From contig NZ_LS483370.1 in assembly GCF_900475285.1 (NCBI RefSeq), forward strand, positions 1,192,001-1,256,000: DNA of 64,000 nucleotides, given 5' to 3'. The notes under the pieces are model-generated. The model saw only the letters and a program-made list of their open reading frames with translations. It had not been told where the DNA came from and searched no databases. This stretch comes from Pseudomonas taetrolens (GTDB lineage: Bacteria > Pseudomonadota > Gammaproteobacteria > Pseudomonadales > Pseudomonadaceae). The position numbers and the translations under genes are program-made. Positions 25,104 through 34,581 of the stretch are shown here, one piece after another (position 1 is the first letter of the stretch; the number at the start of each line of letters is the position of its first letter).

Positions 25104-25114
25104 GTGTCGACAAT
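25104..25114. promoter_or_regulatory. GntR operator 2, overlapping the ribosome-binding site
   Basis: GTGTCGACAAT shares ten of eleven bases with operator 1 and directly abuts the ATG of the repressor gene. It lies about 15 bases after the predicted transcription start, as expected for autoregulation. Confidence 0.6.
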
Positions 25115-25837
25115 ATGCTGGAAGCACTAGAGCCTGCCGTGATCTCCCAAGACGATTCGGAAACCTTGTCCGAGAACGTCTTCCGGCGTATTCAGGCCGC
25201 AATTGTCAAAGGCGATATTGCTCCGGGCAGCAAGATCTCCGAGCCTGAGCTGGCACGTACTTACGGCATCAGCCGTGGCCCCTTGCGCGAAGCGATTCAC
25301 CGTCTTGAAGGCCAGCGCCTGCTGGTCCGTGTGCCCCATGTGGGCGCACGCGTGGTCTCGTTGAGCCACGCCGAACTGATCGAACTGTATGAAATCCGCG
25401 AATCCCTCGAAGGCATGGCCTGTCGTTTGGCTGCCGAGCGCATGAGCGATGAAGACATCGCCGAGCTGCGCCGCGTACTGGAAACCCATGAGCGTGATGA
25501 GGCGTTTCAGGCGGGTGTCGGGTACTACCAGCAAGAGGGTGACTTTGATTTTCATTACAAAATCATTCAAGGCAGCGGCAACCGCACGCTGACCCAGATG
25601 CTTTGCGGGGAGCTGTATCAACTGGTGCGTATGTACCGCATCCAGTTTTCCGCGACCCCCAACCGCCCGCATCAGGCGTTCGCCGAGCACCACCGGATTC
25701 TCGATGCCATTGCCGATCGCGACGGCGAATTGGCCGAGTTGTTGATGCGCCGACATATCGGTGCGTCGAAACGCAATATTGCGCGTCACTACCAAGACAG
25801 CGCCCAGCAGACAGCCACTCCACGAGGTGAGTCATGA
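25115..25837 (+). CDS. GntR-family (FadR/FCD type) regulator of the 2-methylcitrate operon
   Basis: 240-residue regulator. Its N-terminal winged helix has the GntR signature [35 protein letters not shown] in residues about 32-66, and the C-terminal FCD domain ([24 protein letters not shown]...) carries His/Asp metal-ligand positions and a ligand pocket. It probably responds to a methylcitrate-pathway intermediate. The ATG at 25115 is chosen because the in-frame ATG at 25073 is upstream of the predicted transcription start and has no ribosome site. Its stop overlaps the prpB start by four bases, so it is the first gene of its own operon. Confidence 0.9.
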   Translation: MLEALEPAVISQDDSETLSENVFRRIQAAIVKGDIAPGSKISEPELARTYGISRGPLREAIHRLEGQRLLVRVPHVGARVVSLSHAELIELYEIRESLEGMACRLAAERMSDEDIAELRRVLETHERDEAFQAGVGYYQQEGDFDFHYKIIQGSGNRTLTQMLCGELYQLVRMYRIQFSATPNRPHQAFAEHHRILDAIADRDGELAELLMRRHIGASKRNIARHYQDSAQQTATPRGES

Positions 25838-26721
25838 GCAATAAAAACAGTCCAGGCCAGCGTTTCCGTGATGCAGTCGCCAGTGAGCACCCTCTGCAAG
25901 TTGTGGGCGCGATCAACGCCAACCACGCATTGCTGGCCAAGCGTGCCGGCTTCAAGGCGATCTATCTGTCGGGCGGAGGTGTCGCTGCGGGCTCCCTGGG
26001 CGTTCCTGATCTGGGCATTACCGGCCTGGATGACGTACTGACTGACGTGCGCCGAATCACCGACGTGTGCGACCTGCCGCTGTTGGTGGACGTGGACACC
26101 GGGTTTGGTTCGTCGGCGTTTAACGTAGCCCGCACTGTGAAATCGATGATCAAGTTCGGTGCTGCGGCGATTCACATCGAAGACCAGGTCGGAGCCAAGC
26201 GTTGCGGTCATCGCCCGAACAAGGAAATCGTCTCGCTGCAGGAGATGGTTGACCGCATCAAGGCGGCAGTCGATGCCCGTACCGATGACAGCTTTGTGAT
26301 CATGGCGCGTACCGATGCGCTGGCGGTAGAAGGTCTGGAGTCTGCCCTTGAACGTGCCGCGGCGTGTGTCGAGGCGGGCGCCGACATGGTGTTCCCTGAA
26401 GCCATCACCGAGCTTGAAATGTACAAGCTGTTCGCCAATCGGGTGAAAGCGCCGATTCTGGCCAATATCACCGAGTTCGGCGCGACGCCGCTGTACACCA
26501 CCGAACAACTGGCCGGTGCTGACGTGTCGCTGGTGCTCTACCCGCTGTCGGCATTTCGTGCGATGAACAAGGCGGCAGAAAACGTATACACCGCCATTCG
26601 TCGTGACGGCACCCAGCAAAGCGTGATCGACACCATGCAAACCCGTATGGAACTGTACGACGCCATCAACTATCACGACTTTGAACAGAAGCTGGATGCA
26701 TTGTTTGCTGCCAAGAAATAA
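25834..26721 (+). CDS. prpB: 2-methylisocitrate lyase PrpB
   Basis: 295-residue isocitrate lyase-superfamily enzyme that splits 2-methylisocitrate into pyruvate and succinate. The catalytic loop is visible as [10 protein letters not shown] with the active cysteine, preceded by the metal-binding [12 protein letters not shown] segment. The ATGA overlap with the repressor gene and the following prpC confirm the role. A REP-type inverted repeat lies in the 145-base gap before prpC. Confidence 0.95.
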   Translation: MSNKNSPGQRFRDAVASEHPLQVVGAINANHALLAKRAGFKAIYLSGGGVAAGSLGVPDLGITGLDDVLTDVRRITDVCDLPLLVDVDTGFGSSAFNVARTVKSMIKFGAAAIHIEDQVGAKRCGHRPNKEIVSLQEMVDRIKAAVDARTDDSFVIMARTDALAVEGLESALERAAACVEAGADMVFPEAITELEMYKLFANRVKAPILANITEFGATPLYTTEQLAGADVSLVLYPLSAFRAMNKAAENVYTAIRRDGTQQSVIDTMQTRMELYDAINYHDFEQKLDALFAAKK

Positions 26722-26740
26722 ACCCAGTCCATTCAATTGC

Positions 26741-26834
26741 AGGAGCGTGGCTGCTCGCGAAAATCGTCAGCGATAACGCGGGAACCCTGGAGATACGCGA
26801 TGACTTTGCGTTCTTCGCGAGCAAGCTGGCTCCT
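26741..26834. repeat. REP-type inverted repeat inside the prp operon
   Basis: AGGAGCGTGGCTGCTCGCGAA (from 26741) and TTCGCGAGCAAGCTGGCTCCT (to 26833) are inverted copies with a few differences. This is a different family from the CTGCCGCAGG type elsewhere in the window. It separates prpB from prpC and could stabilise the prpB message. Confidence 0.75.
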
Positions 26835-26866
26835 ACAGTCATAAATACAAAAATTGGAGAAGAACC

Positions 26867-27994
26867 ATGGCCGAAGCAAAAGTATTGAGTGGTGCCGGAT
26901 TACGTGGCCAGGTGGCCGGTCAAACGGCTCTGTCGACCGTCGGCATGGAAGGTGCCGGGCTGACTTATCGTGGTTATGACGTCCGCGAGCTGGCTGCCGA
27001 AGCCCGTTTTGAAGAAGTGGCGTATCTGCTGCTTTACGGCGAACTACCGACTAAAACCGAGCTGGCGGCCTATATGGGCAAGCTGCAAAAGCTGCGAGAC
27101 CTGCCGCAAGCGTTGAAAGAGGTGCTGGAACGCATTCCGGCCGACGCCCACCCGATGGACGTGATGCGTACCGGATGCTCGTTCCTGGGTAACCTGGAAC
27201 CGGAGCTCGACTTCGACCGTCAGCGCGATGTCACTGACCGTATGCTGGCCGCCTTCCCGGCGATCATGTGCTACTGGTATCGCTTCAGCCACGATGGCAA
27301 GCGCATTAACTGCGTGACCGATGAAGAGTCTATCGGTGGTCACTTCCTGCATTTGCTGCATGACAAGACACCGAGCGAGCTGCACGTCAAAGTGATGAAC
27401 GTTTCGCTGATCCTGTATGCCGAGCACGAATTCAACGCTTCGACATTCACTGCGCGGGTCTGCGCATCGACATTGTCCGACCTGTATTCATGCATTACCG
27501 CGGCCATTGGTTCGCTGCGCGGCCCGCTGCATGGCGGTGCCAACGAAGCGGCGATGGAAATGATCGAGCGTTTCGGTTCTGCACAGGAAGCGGTCGAAGG
27601 CACACTCGGGATGCTGGCGCGCAAAGACAAGATCATGGGCTTTGGCCACGCAATCTATAAAGACAGCGATCCGCGCAACGAGGTGATCAAGGGCTGGTCG
27701 AAAAAACTGGCGGATGAAGTGGGTGACACAGTGCTGTTCCCGGTGTCCGAAGCCATCGACAAAACCATGTGGGAGCAAAAGAAGCTGTTCCCCAACGCCG
27801 ACTTCTACCATGCCTCGGCGTACCACTTCATGGGCATCCCGACCAAGCTGTTCACGCCGATCTTTGTCTGCTCGCGCCTGACTGGCTGGGCCGCGCACGT
27901 CTACGAACAGCGGGCCAATAACCGCATCATTCGCCCAAGTGCCGAGTACATCGGCGTCGAACAGCGCAAGTTCGTGCCAATCGAACGTCGCTGA
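26867..27994 (+). CDS. prpC: 2-methylcitrate synthase PrpC
   Basis: 375-residue citrate synthase-family enzyme that condenses propionyl-CoA with oxaloacetate. Catalytic histidines are seen in GSLRGPLHGGANEAAMEM and KIMGFGHAIYKDSDPRNEV, followed by the terminal RANNRIIRPSAEYIG segment. The length fits the short PrpC type, not the 430-residue citrate synthase GltA. GGAG lies before the ATG. Its position between prpB and acnD fixes the name. Confidence 0.95.
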   Translation: MAEAKVLSGAGLRGQVAGQTALSTVGMEGAGLTYRGYDVRELAAEARFEEVAYLLLYGELPTKTELAAYMGKLQKLRDLPQALKEVLERIPADAHPMDVMRTGCSFLGNLEPELDFDRQRDVTDRMLAAFPAIMCYWYRFSHDGKRINCVTDEESIGGHFLHLLHDKTPSELHVKVMNVSLILYAEHEFNASTFTARVCASTLSDLYSCITAAIGSLRGPLHGGANEAAMEMIERFGSAQEAVEGTLGMLARKDKIMGFGHAIYKDSDPRNEVIKGWSKKLADEVGDTVLFPVSEAIDKTMWEQKKLFPNADFYHASAYHFMGIPTKLFTPIFVCSRLTGWAAHVYEQRANNRIIRPSAEYIGVEQRKFVPIERR

Positions 27995-28067
27995 CAAGCA
28001 GGGGCTCGGCGGCCCGTGTCCCGGCTGCCGTTGTCCCCCTGAACACCCCGTGATCGAGTCCCACGCC

Positions 28068-30659
28068 ATGAATACTGAATTTCGTAAAACACTACCGGGC
28101 ACCCGGCTGGATTATTTCGACACCCGTGCGGCTGTCGATGCGATCAAGCCCGGTGCTTACGACACGCTGCCGTATACCTCTCGTGTGCTGGCCGAGAACC
28201 TCGTGCGTCGTTGCGATCCGGCGACTCTGAATGCTTCGCTGAGCCAACTGATTGAACGCAAACGTGACCTGGATTTCCCATGGTTCCCGGCGCGTGTGGT
28301 GTGCCACGACATTCTGGGCCAGACCGCGCTGGTCGACCTCGCCGGTCTGCGTGATGCCATTGCCCTGCAAGGCGGTGATCCGGCTCAGGTGAACCCGGTG
28401 GTGCCGACCCAATTGATCGTCGACCACTCGCTGGCCGTGGAGTGTGGCGGTAATGACCCCGAGGCGTTTGAAAAGAACCGCGCCATCGAAGACCGTCGTA
28501 ACGAAGACCGCTTTCACTTTATTGAGTGGACCAAAAAGGCCTTCAAGAACGTCGATGTGATCCCGCCGGGCAACGGCATCATGCACCAGATTAACCTGGA
28601 GAAAATGTCTCCGGTGATCCAGGTGCGCGACGGTGTTGCCTTCCCTGACACCTGCGTCGGTACAGACAGCCATACCCCGCACGTTGACTCGCTGGGAGTG
28701 ATCGCCATTGGTGTTGGCGGCCTCGAAGCGGAAAGCGTCATGCTCGGTCGGGCCTCCTGGATGCGCCTGCCGGAAATCGTCGGCGTCGAGCTGACCGGCA
28801 AGTTGCAGCCGGGCATCACCGCCACCGACATGGTGCTGGCGTTGACCGAATTCCTGCGCAAGCAAAAGGTCGTGGGTGCCTGGCTCGAATTCTTCGGCGA
28901 AGGCGCCGGTGCGCTGACCCTGGGCGACCGTGCCACCATTTCCAACATGGCCCCTGAATACGGCGCCACCGCGGCAATGTTCTACATCGACCAGCAAACC
29001 ATCGACTACCTCAAATTGACCGGCCGTGAAGACCAGCAAGTACAGCTGGTGGAAAACTACGCCAAGGTCACGGGGTTGTGGGGTGATAGCCTCAAAGGCG
29101 CGCAATACGAGCGTAGCCTGAGCTTTGACCTGTCATCCGTCGTACGCAACATGGCGGGCCCGAGTAACCCGCACGCCCGGGTTGCCACCAGCGATCTGGC
29201 GAGCAAGGGTATTGCCGGTCAATGGGACGATGTCCCGGGGCAGATGCCCGACGGGGCAGTGATCATTGCCGCCATCACCAGCTGCACCAACACCAGTAAC
29301 CCGCGCAACGTAATTGCTGCAGGCCTGCTGGCGCGCAATGCCAACAAGCTGGGGCTTAGCCGTAAACCGTGGGTCAAGTCGTCCCTGGCGCCAGGTTCGA
29401 AAACCGTGGCCCTGTACCTTGATGAAGCCGGATTGACCGATGAACTTGAGCAGTTGGGTTTTGGCGTAGTGGCGTTTGCCTGCACCACCTGCAACGGCAT
29501 GTCGGGCGCACTGGATCCGGTCATTCAGCAGGAAATCATCGACCGCGACCTCTACGCCACCGCCGTATTGTCGGGCAACCGCAACTTTGACGGGCGAATT
29601 CACCCTTACGCCAAACAGGCCTTCCTGGCGTCCCCGCCGCTGGTGGTCGCCTACGCCATTGCCGGGACCATCCGTTTCGATATCGAAAAGGACGTGCTGG
29701 GCCTGGATGCCCATGGCAAGGAAATCCGCCTGAAAGATATCTGGCCGAGCGACGAAGAAATCGATGCGGTGGTCAAAGCCTCGGTCAAGCCGGAGCAGTT
29801 CCGCCAGGTTTACATTCCCATGTTCGCCATTCACGAAGACACCGGCCCGAAAGTCGAGCCGCTGTACGACTGGCGCCCGCAGAGCACGTACATCCGCCGT
29901 CCGCCGTATTGGGAAGGTGCGTTGGCGGGGGCTCGTCCGCTCAAGGGCATGCGCCCGCTGGCGGTACTGCCGGACAACATCACCACCGATCACCTGTCGC
30001 CATCCAACGCGATCATGCTCGACAGCGCTGCCGGTGAATACCTGGCGAAAATGGGCCTGCCGGAGGTCGACTTCAACTCGTACGCCACCCACCGTGGTGA
30101 CCATTTGACCGCTCAGCGCGCCACGTTCGCCAACCCCAAGCTGTTCAACGAGATGGTGATCGAGGATGGCAAGGTCAAGCAGGGTTCGCTGACCCGCCTG
30201 GAGCCTGAAGGTCAAGTGATGCGCATGTGGGAAGCCATTGAAACCTACATGGATCGCAAGCAGCCGCTGATCATCATTGCCGGTGCCGACTACGGTCAGG
30301 GCTCGTCTCGTGACTGGGCGGCCAAGGGCGTGCGTCTGGCCGGGGTCGAGGCTATCGCCGCCGAAGGCTTCGAGCGGATCCACCGCACCAACCTGGTGGG
30401 CATGGGGGTACTGCCATTGGAGTTCATGCCGGGTACTGACCGTAAAACCTTGCAGATCGATGGTAGCGAAACCTACGACGTGATCGGTGAGCGCACACCG
30501 CGTGCCACGCTGACGCTGGTGATTACCCGCAAAAACGGGGAGCGCCTTGAGGTGCCGGTCACCTGCCGTCTGGACACCGCTGAAGAAGTCTCGATCTACG
30601 AAGCGGGTGGCGTGTTGCAGCGCTTTGCCCAGGACTTCCTGGAATCGGCTACCGCTTGA
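28068..30659 (+). CDS. acnD: 2-methylcitrate dehydratase, Fe/S-dependent AcnD
   Basis: 863-residue aconitase-family enzyme. [4Fe-4S] ligands are seen in ITSCTNTSNPRN and CTTCNGMSG, the substrate loop in GADYGQGSSRDWAAKG, and the swivel domain near residue 640 onward. It dehydrates 2-methylcitrate to a 2-methylaconitate isomer that needs PrpF. The ATG at 28068 (MNTEFRKTLPG) is chosen because an earlier frame start lies inside prpC. The 73-base gap to prpC contains no obvious terminator. Confidence 0.95.
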   Translation: MNTEFRKTLPGTRLDYFDTRAAVDAIKPGAYDTLPYTSRVLAENLVRRCDPATLNASLSQLIERKRDLDFPWFPARVVCHDILGQTALVDLAGLRDAIALQGGDPAQVNPVVPTQLIVDHSLAVECGGNDPEAFEKNRAIEDRRNEDRFHFIEWTKKAFKNVDVIPPGNGIMHQINLEKMSPVIQVRDGVAFPDTCVGTDSHTPHVDSLGVIAIGVGGLEAESVMLGRASWMRLPEIVGVELTGKLQPGITATDMVLALTEFLRKQKVVGAWLEFFGEGAGALTLGDRATISNMAPEYGATAAMFYIDQQTIDYLKLTGREDQQVQLVENYAKVTGLWGDSLKGAQYERSLSFDLSSVVRNMAGPSNPHARVATSDLASKGIAGQWDDVPGQMPDGAVIIAAITSCTNTSNPRNVIAAGLLARNANKLGLSRKPWVKSSLAPGSKTVALYLDEAGLTDELEQLGFGVVAFACTTCNGMSGALDPVIQQEIIDRDLYATAVLSGNRNFDGRIHPYAKQAFLASPPLVVAYAIAGTIRFDIEKDVLGLDAHGKEIRLKDIWPSDEEIDAVVKASVKPEQFRQVYIPMFAIHEDTGPKVEPLYDWRPQSTYIRRPPYWEGALAGARPLKGMRPLAVLPDNITTDHLSPSNAIMLDSAAGEYLAKMGLPEVDFNSYATHRGDHLTAQRATFANPKLFNEMVIEDGKVKQGSLTRLEPEGQVMRMWEAIETYMDRKQPLIIIAGADYGQGSSRDWAAKGVRLAGVEAIAAEGFERIHRTNLVGMGVLPLEFMPGTDRKTLQIDGSETYDVIGERTPRATLTLVITRKNGERLEVPVTCRLDTAEEVSIYEAGGVLQRFAQDFLESATA

Positions 30660-30706
30660 TCATAGCGCCGGGGCCTGGTGCCCCGGCCTCAACAGGACTG
30701 TGTTTT

Positions 30707-31897
30707 ATGGCCTATGCAGCTCAAATAAAAATCCCCGCAACCTATATGCGGGGCGGCACCAGTAAAGGTGTTTTTTTCAGCCTGCTCGACCTGCCTGAGG
30801 TCGCACAGGTACCGGGTGCAGCCCGTGATGCCTTGTTATTGCGGGTCATCGGCAGCCCGGATCCTTACGAAAAACAAATCGACGGCATGGGCGCGGCGAC
30901 GTCCAGCACCAGCAAGACGGTGATCGTGAGCAAAAGCGAGCGCGCCGGGCATGATGTCGACTACCTGTTCGGTCAGGTCGCCATCGACAAGCCATTCGTG
31001 GACTGGAGCGGTAACTGCGGCAACCTGTCGGCAGCGGTGGGATCGTTCGCCCTCAGCAGCGGCCTGGTGGATGCTGCGCGTATTCCGCACAACGGCATCG
31101 CCACCGTGCGGATCTGGCAAGCCAATATTGGCAAGACGATCATCGCCCACGTGCCGATTACCGATGGTTCGGTACAGGAAACCGGTGACTTTGAACTGGA
31201 TGGCGTGACCTTTCCGGCAGCCGAAGTGCAGCTGGAGTTCCTCAGCCCGGCAGCGGACGAAGAGGGCGCCGGCGGGTCGATGTTTCCGACTGGCAACCTG
31301 GTGGATGACCTCGATGTGCCGGGTGTCGGCACGCTCAAGGTGACCATGATCAATGCCGGGATTCCGACGATTTTTGTTAACGCGCGGGATATTGGTTACA
31401 CCGGTACAGAGTTGCAGAACGACATCAACAGTGACCCGAAAGCGCTGGCGATGTTCGAAACCGTCCGTGCCCACGGCGCGTTGCGCATGGGCCTGATCGA
31501 AAAGCTCGAAGACGCCGCCAAGCGTCAGCACACCCCTAAAGTGGCATTCGTCGCAGGCCCGGCGGATTACCTGTCGTCCAGCGGCAAGCCGGTAAGTGCG
31601 CAAGGTGTGGACCTGCTGGTGCGCGCGTTGTCGATGGGCAAGTTGCACCATGCAATGATGGGCACTGCGGCTGTGGCCATCGGTACGGCGGCGGCGATCC
31701 CTGGCACGTTGGTAAACCTGGCTGCCGGCGGTGAGCAACGCAGTGCCGTGCGCTTCGGTCATCCATCGGGCACTTTGCGCGTAGGTGCCGAAGCGCGGCA
31801 GGTGGAGGGCGAATGGACTGTCACCAAGGCCATCATGAGCCGCAGTGCGCGAGTGCTGATGGAAGGCTGGGTACGTGTGCCGGGGGATTGCTTCTGA
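30707..31897 (+). CDS. prpF: 2-methylaconitate isomerase PrpF
   Basis: 396-residue diaminopimelate-epimerase-fold protein. The start MAYAAQIKIPATYMRGGTSKGVFF contains the family motif MRGGTSKG; the catalytic lysine and cysteine regions follow in GAATSSTSKTVIV and DWSGNCGNLSAAVG. It converts the trans product of AcnD to the cis form that aconitase can hydrate. The ATG at 30707 has AACAGGA upstream, and in-frame starts before it lie at the acnD stop. Coupled transcription with acnD is likely. Confidence 0.94.
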   Translation: MAYAAQIKIPATYMRGGTSKGVFFSLLDLPEVAQVPGAARDALLLRVIGSPDPYEKQIDGMGAATSSTSKTVIVSKSERAGHDVDYLFGQVAIDKPFVDWSGNCGNLSAAVGSFALSSGLVDAARIPHNGIATVRIWQANIGKTIIAHVPITDGSVQETGDFELDGVTFPAAEVQLEFLSPAADEEGAGGSMFPTGNLVDDLDVPGVGTLKVTMINAGIPTIFVNARDIGYTGTELQNDINSDPKALAMFETVRAHGALRMGLIEKLEDAAKRQHTPKVAFVAGPADYLSSSGKPVSAQGVDLLVRALSMGKLHHAMMGTAAVAIGTAAAIPGTLVNLAAGGEQRSAVRFGHPSGTLRVGAEARQVEGEWTVTKAIMSRSARVLMEGWVRVPGDCF

Positions 31898-31906
31898 TTG
31901 CGTGAA

Positions 31907-31959
31907 CCCTTAGTCCTCACTCAAGTCCTCCTCTTCCGGGGAGGGGCCGGGTGAGGGCT
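31907..31959. repeat. Nested palindrome between prpF and prpD
   Basis: CCTCAC (31915-31920) pairs with GTGAGG (31951-31956), and CCTCC pairs with GGAGG inside it. No T run follows, so it is more likely a REP-like repeat than a strong terminator. Confidence 0.5.
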
Positions 31960-32065
31960 GTTGATGTTGATTCGGATCCATCAAGCAGGCACGCCAGACC
32001 TGCATTAACACGATAAGCCTGAGGATGAACGACCACTCTCAATAATTCCTGCTGGAGACTGCCCC

Positions 32066-33556
32066 ATGAGCGCCAACGTTGATCTCAACAACCGCCCCGA
32101 GTACGACCAGGTTTTGCAGGACATTGCCGACTATGTCCTGACCTACACCATCACCTCGCCCGAAGCCCTGAATACAGCGCGTCATTGCCTGGCCGATACA
32201 CTGGGCTGCGGCCTGCTGGCGCTGGGCTTTGCAGAGTGCACCAAGCATCTGGGGCCGATAGTCGAGGGCACAGAGGTGCCCTTTGGTGCGCGGGTGCCGG
32301 GCACAGGTTTCAGGCTCGATCCGGTAAAGGCTGCGTGGGACATCGGCTGCATTGTGCGCTGGCTGGATTACAACGACACCTGGCTGGCAGCGGAATGGGG
32401 GCATCCTTCGGACAATCTGGGGGGGATTCTGGCGGTAGCCGATCACCTGTCACAAAAACGTGTGGCCAAGGGTGAAGCACCATTGACAGTGCGTACCGTG
32501 CTGGATGCCATGATCATGGCGCATGAGATTCAGGGCGTGATTGCGCTGCAAAACGCGTTCAATCGCGTCGGGCTTGATCATGTGTTGCTGGTCAAAGTCG
32601 CGTCGACGGCGGTTTGCGCGAAGCTGATGGGGGCCAGTCGTGAGCAGCTACTGTCCGCGTTGTCCCATGCCTTTGTCGATGGGCAGGCGCTGCGCACCTA
32701 TCGTCATGCGCCGAACGCGGGGTCACGCAAATCCTGGGCGGCAGGGGATGCATCGAGTCGCGGTGTGCGCCTTGCGGATATCGCACTGCGGGGCGAAATG
32801 GGTATCCCCGGCGTGCTGACCGCGCCGCAGTGGGGGTTCTACGATGTCTCGTTCAGCCACACCAACAAGGACCTTGCGCTCAAGCCCGCGGATCAGCGCC
32901 AGTTCAAGCTGTCACAGCCCTATGGCACTTACGTTATGGAAAACGTGCTGTTCAAAATCAGCTTTCCGGCCGAGTTCCATGCCCAAACCGCGTGTGAAGC
33001 TGCAGTGACCCTGCACCCCTTGGTCAAGGATCGATTGCACGACATTGAGAAAATCGTGATAACAACCCACGAATCGGCGATTCGGATCATTTCCAAGCAG
33101 GGCAAATTGGCCAATGCGGCGGATCGCGATCACTGCATTCAATACATGACCGCCGTACCGCTGGCTTTTGGCACTCTGGTCGCTGAGCAGTACGAAGACG
33201 ACTTCCATGCCCAGCATCCGATCATTGATGAGCTGCGGGAAAAGATGCTGATCGTTGAAGATCCGCGTTACACCCGCGAATATCTGGAGGCAGACAAACG
33301 CTCGATTGCCAATGCGATTCAGGTGTTTTTCAAGGATGGTTCGAGCACCGGGAAAGTCGAGGTGGAGTACCCGATTGGCCATCGTCGCCGCCGCGCAGAG
33401 GGAATCCCGTTGCTGGGAGAGAAGTTCATGGCCAACCTGGCAACGCGCTTTGAAGGGCCGCGCTGCACCGAAATTTTTGAGCTGTATCAGGATCAGGCAA
33501 AGCTGGAAGCGACACCGGTTAACCGGTTTGTGGATTTGTTCGTGATTGAGCCGTAG
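32066..33556 (+). CDS. prpD: 2-methylcitrate dehydratase PrpD
   Basis: 496-residue MmgE/PrpD-family, iron-sulfur-independent dehydratase. Recognised by [34 protein letters not shown] and the conserved [30 protein letters not shown] stretch. It does the AcnD step without an iron-sulfur cluster and makes the cis isomer directly, so the operon encodes two routes. CTGGAG precedes the ATG at good spacing. The 168-base gap to prpF holds a palindrome, and a separate promoter is possible. Confidence 0.94.
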   Translation: MSANVDLNNRPEYDQVLQDIADYVLTYTITSPEALNTARHCLADTLGCGLLALGFAECTKHLGPIVEGTEVPFGARVPGTGFRLDPVKAAWDIGCIVRWLDYNDTWLAAEWGHPSDNLGGILAVADHLSQKRVAKGEAPLTVRTVLDAMIMAHEIQGVIALQNAFNRVGLDHVLLVKVASTAVCAKLMGASREQLLSALSHAFVDGQALRTYRHAPNAGSRKSWAAGDASSRGVRLADIALRGEMGIPGVLTAPQWGFYDVSFSHTNKDLALKPADQRQFKLSQPYGTYVMENVLFKISFPAEFHAQTACEAAVTLHPLVKDRLHDIEKIVITTHESAIRIISKQGKLANAADRDHCIQYMTAVPLAFGTLVAEQYEDDFHAQHPIIDELREKMLIVEDPRYTREYLEADKRSIANAIQVFFKDGSSTGKVEVEYPIGHRRRRAEGIPLLGEKFMANLATRFEGPRCTEIFELYQDQAKLEATPVNRFVDLFVIEP

Positions 33557-33585
33557 CCAGCGGCTACGGCCGGGTTACGTGAGGG

Positions 33586-34404
33586 TTATTTGAACCGCCG
33601 CTCTACGCCTTTTTCGACCAGGATCTTGGCCGAGATTTCTTCTACCGAAAAGTGCGTAGAGTTGATGTTCGGGATGTTTTCGCGCTGGAACAGGTGCTCG
33701 ACCTCACGCACTTCGAACTCGCACTGGGCGTAGCTGGAGTAGCGGCTGTTGGGTTTTCGCTCATTGCGAATGGCGGTCAGGCGGTCAGGATCGATCGTCA
33801 GGCCGAACAGCTTGTGCCGGTGTTCGCGCAATGCTGCAGGCAACTTGAGGCTTTCCATGTCGTCATCGGTCAGCGGGTAGTTGGCTGCTCGGATGCCGAA
33901 TTGCATGGCCATATAAAGGCAGGTCGGGGTTTTGCCACAGCGCGATACGCCGACCAGAATCAGGTCCGCCTTGTCGTATTTGTGGGTGCGGGCGCCATCG
34001 TCGTTGTCGAGGGCGAAGTTCACGGCTTCGATACGCTCCATATAGTTGGAGTTATGGCCGATCGAATGGGATTTGCCGACCGAGTACGAAGAGTGTTCGC
34101 CTATCTCCTGCTCCAGCGGTGCGAGGAAGCTTGAGAAGATGTCGATCATGAAACCATTGGACGTTGCGAGGATCTCACGGATGTCCTGATTGACGATGGT
34201 GTCGAAGATAATTGGTCGAAAACCGTCTTTATCGGCGGCGTTATTGATTTGTTGTACCATTGCCCGGGCTTTTTCGGCGCTGTCTATATATGGGCGTGTG
34301 AATTTGCTGAAAGACACATTTTCGAATTGTGCCAACAGACTTTGGCCGAGGGTTTCGGCGGTAATGCCGGTACCATCGGAGATAAAGAAAGCAGATCGTT
34401 TCAT
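33586..34404 (-). CDS. ppsR: PEP synthase regulatory kinase/pyrophosphorylase PpsR
   Basis: 272-residue DUF299-family bifunctional enzyme that phosphorylates PEP synthase on a threonine using ADP and reverses it with phosphate. The P-loop-like [15 protein letters not shown] is near residue 150, and the N-terminal [20 protein letters not shown] is a family mark. It is divergent from ppsA across a 177-base region that holds both promoters. Together they switch carbon flow at pyruvate. Confidence 0.95.
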   Translation of the reverse strand: MKRSAFFISDGTGITAETLGQSLLAQFENVSFSKFTRPYIDSAEKARAMVQQINNAADKDGFRPIIFDTIVNQDIREILATSNGFMIDIFSSFLAPLEQEIGEHSSYSVGKSHSIGHNSNYMERIEAVNFALDNDDGARTHKYDKADLILVGVSRCGKTPTCLYMAMQFGIRAANYPLTDDDMESLKLPAALREHRHKLFGLTIDPDRLTAIRNERKPNSRYSSYAQCEFEVREVEHLFQRENIPNINSTHFSVEEISAKILVEKGVERRFK

Positions 34405-34581
34405 TTGCGCCTTGGGCCTTAAGCTGGTGACAAATCTTGGATATGATAGGCGCGATTTTGTCGCCCTGAATGGCAGGCAGTGTCACTTATTTTCCAGGTC
34501 CAGGCCACAATCGCTGCGATGCCCACCTGATGAGCGTCCAGTGCCCTGAGCTTTTCCAACACAGTTAGTGGAGAGATCACC

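Noticed and set aside
25789..26736. 315-codon open frame antisense to prpB
   Set aside because: Fully covered by prpB and the repressor gene end on the other strand; composition is that of a shadow.
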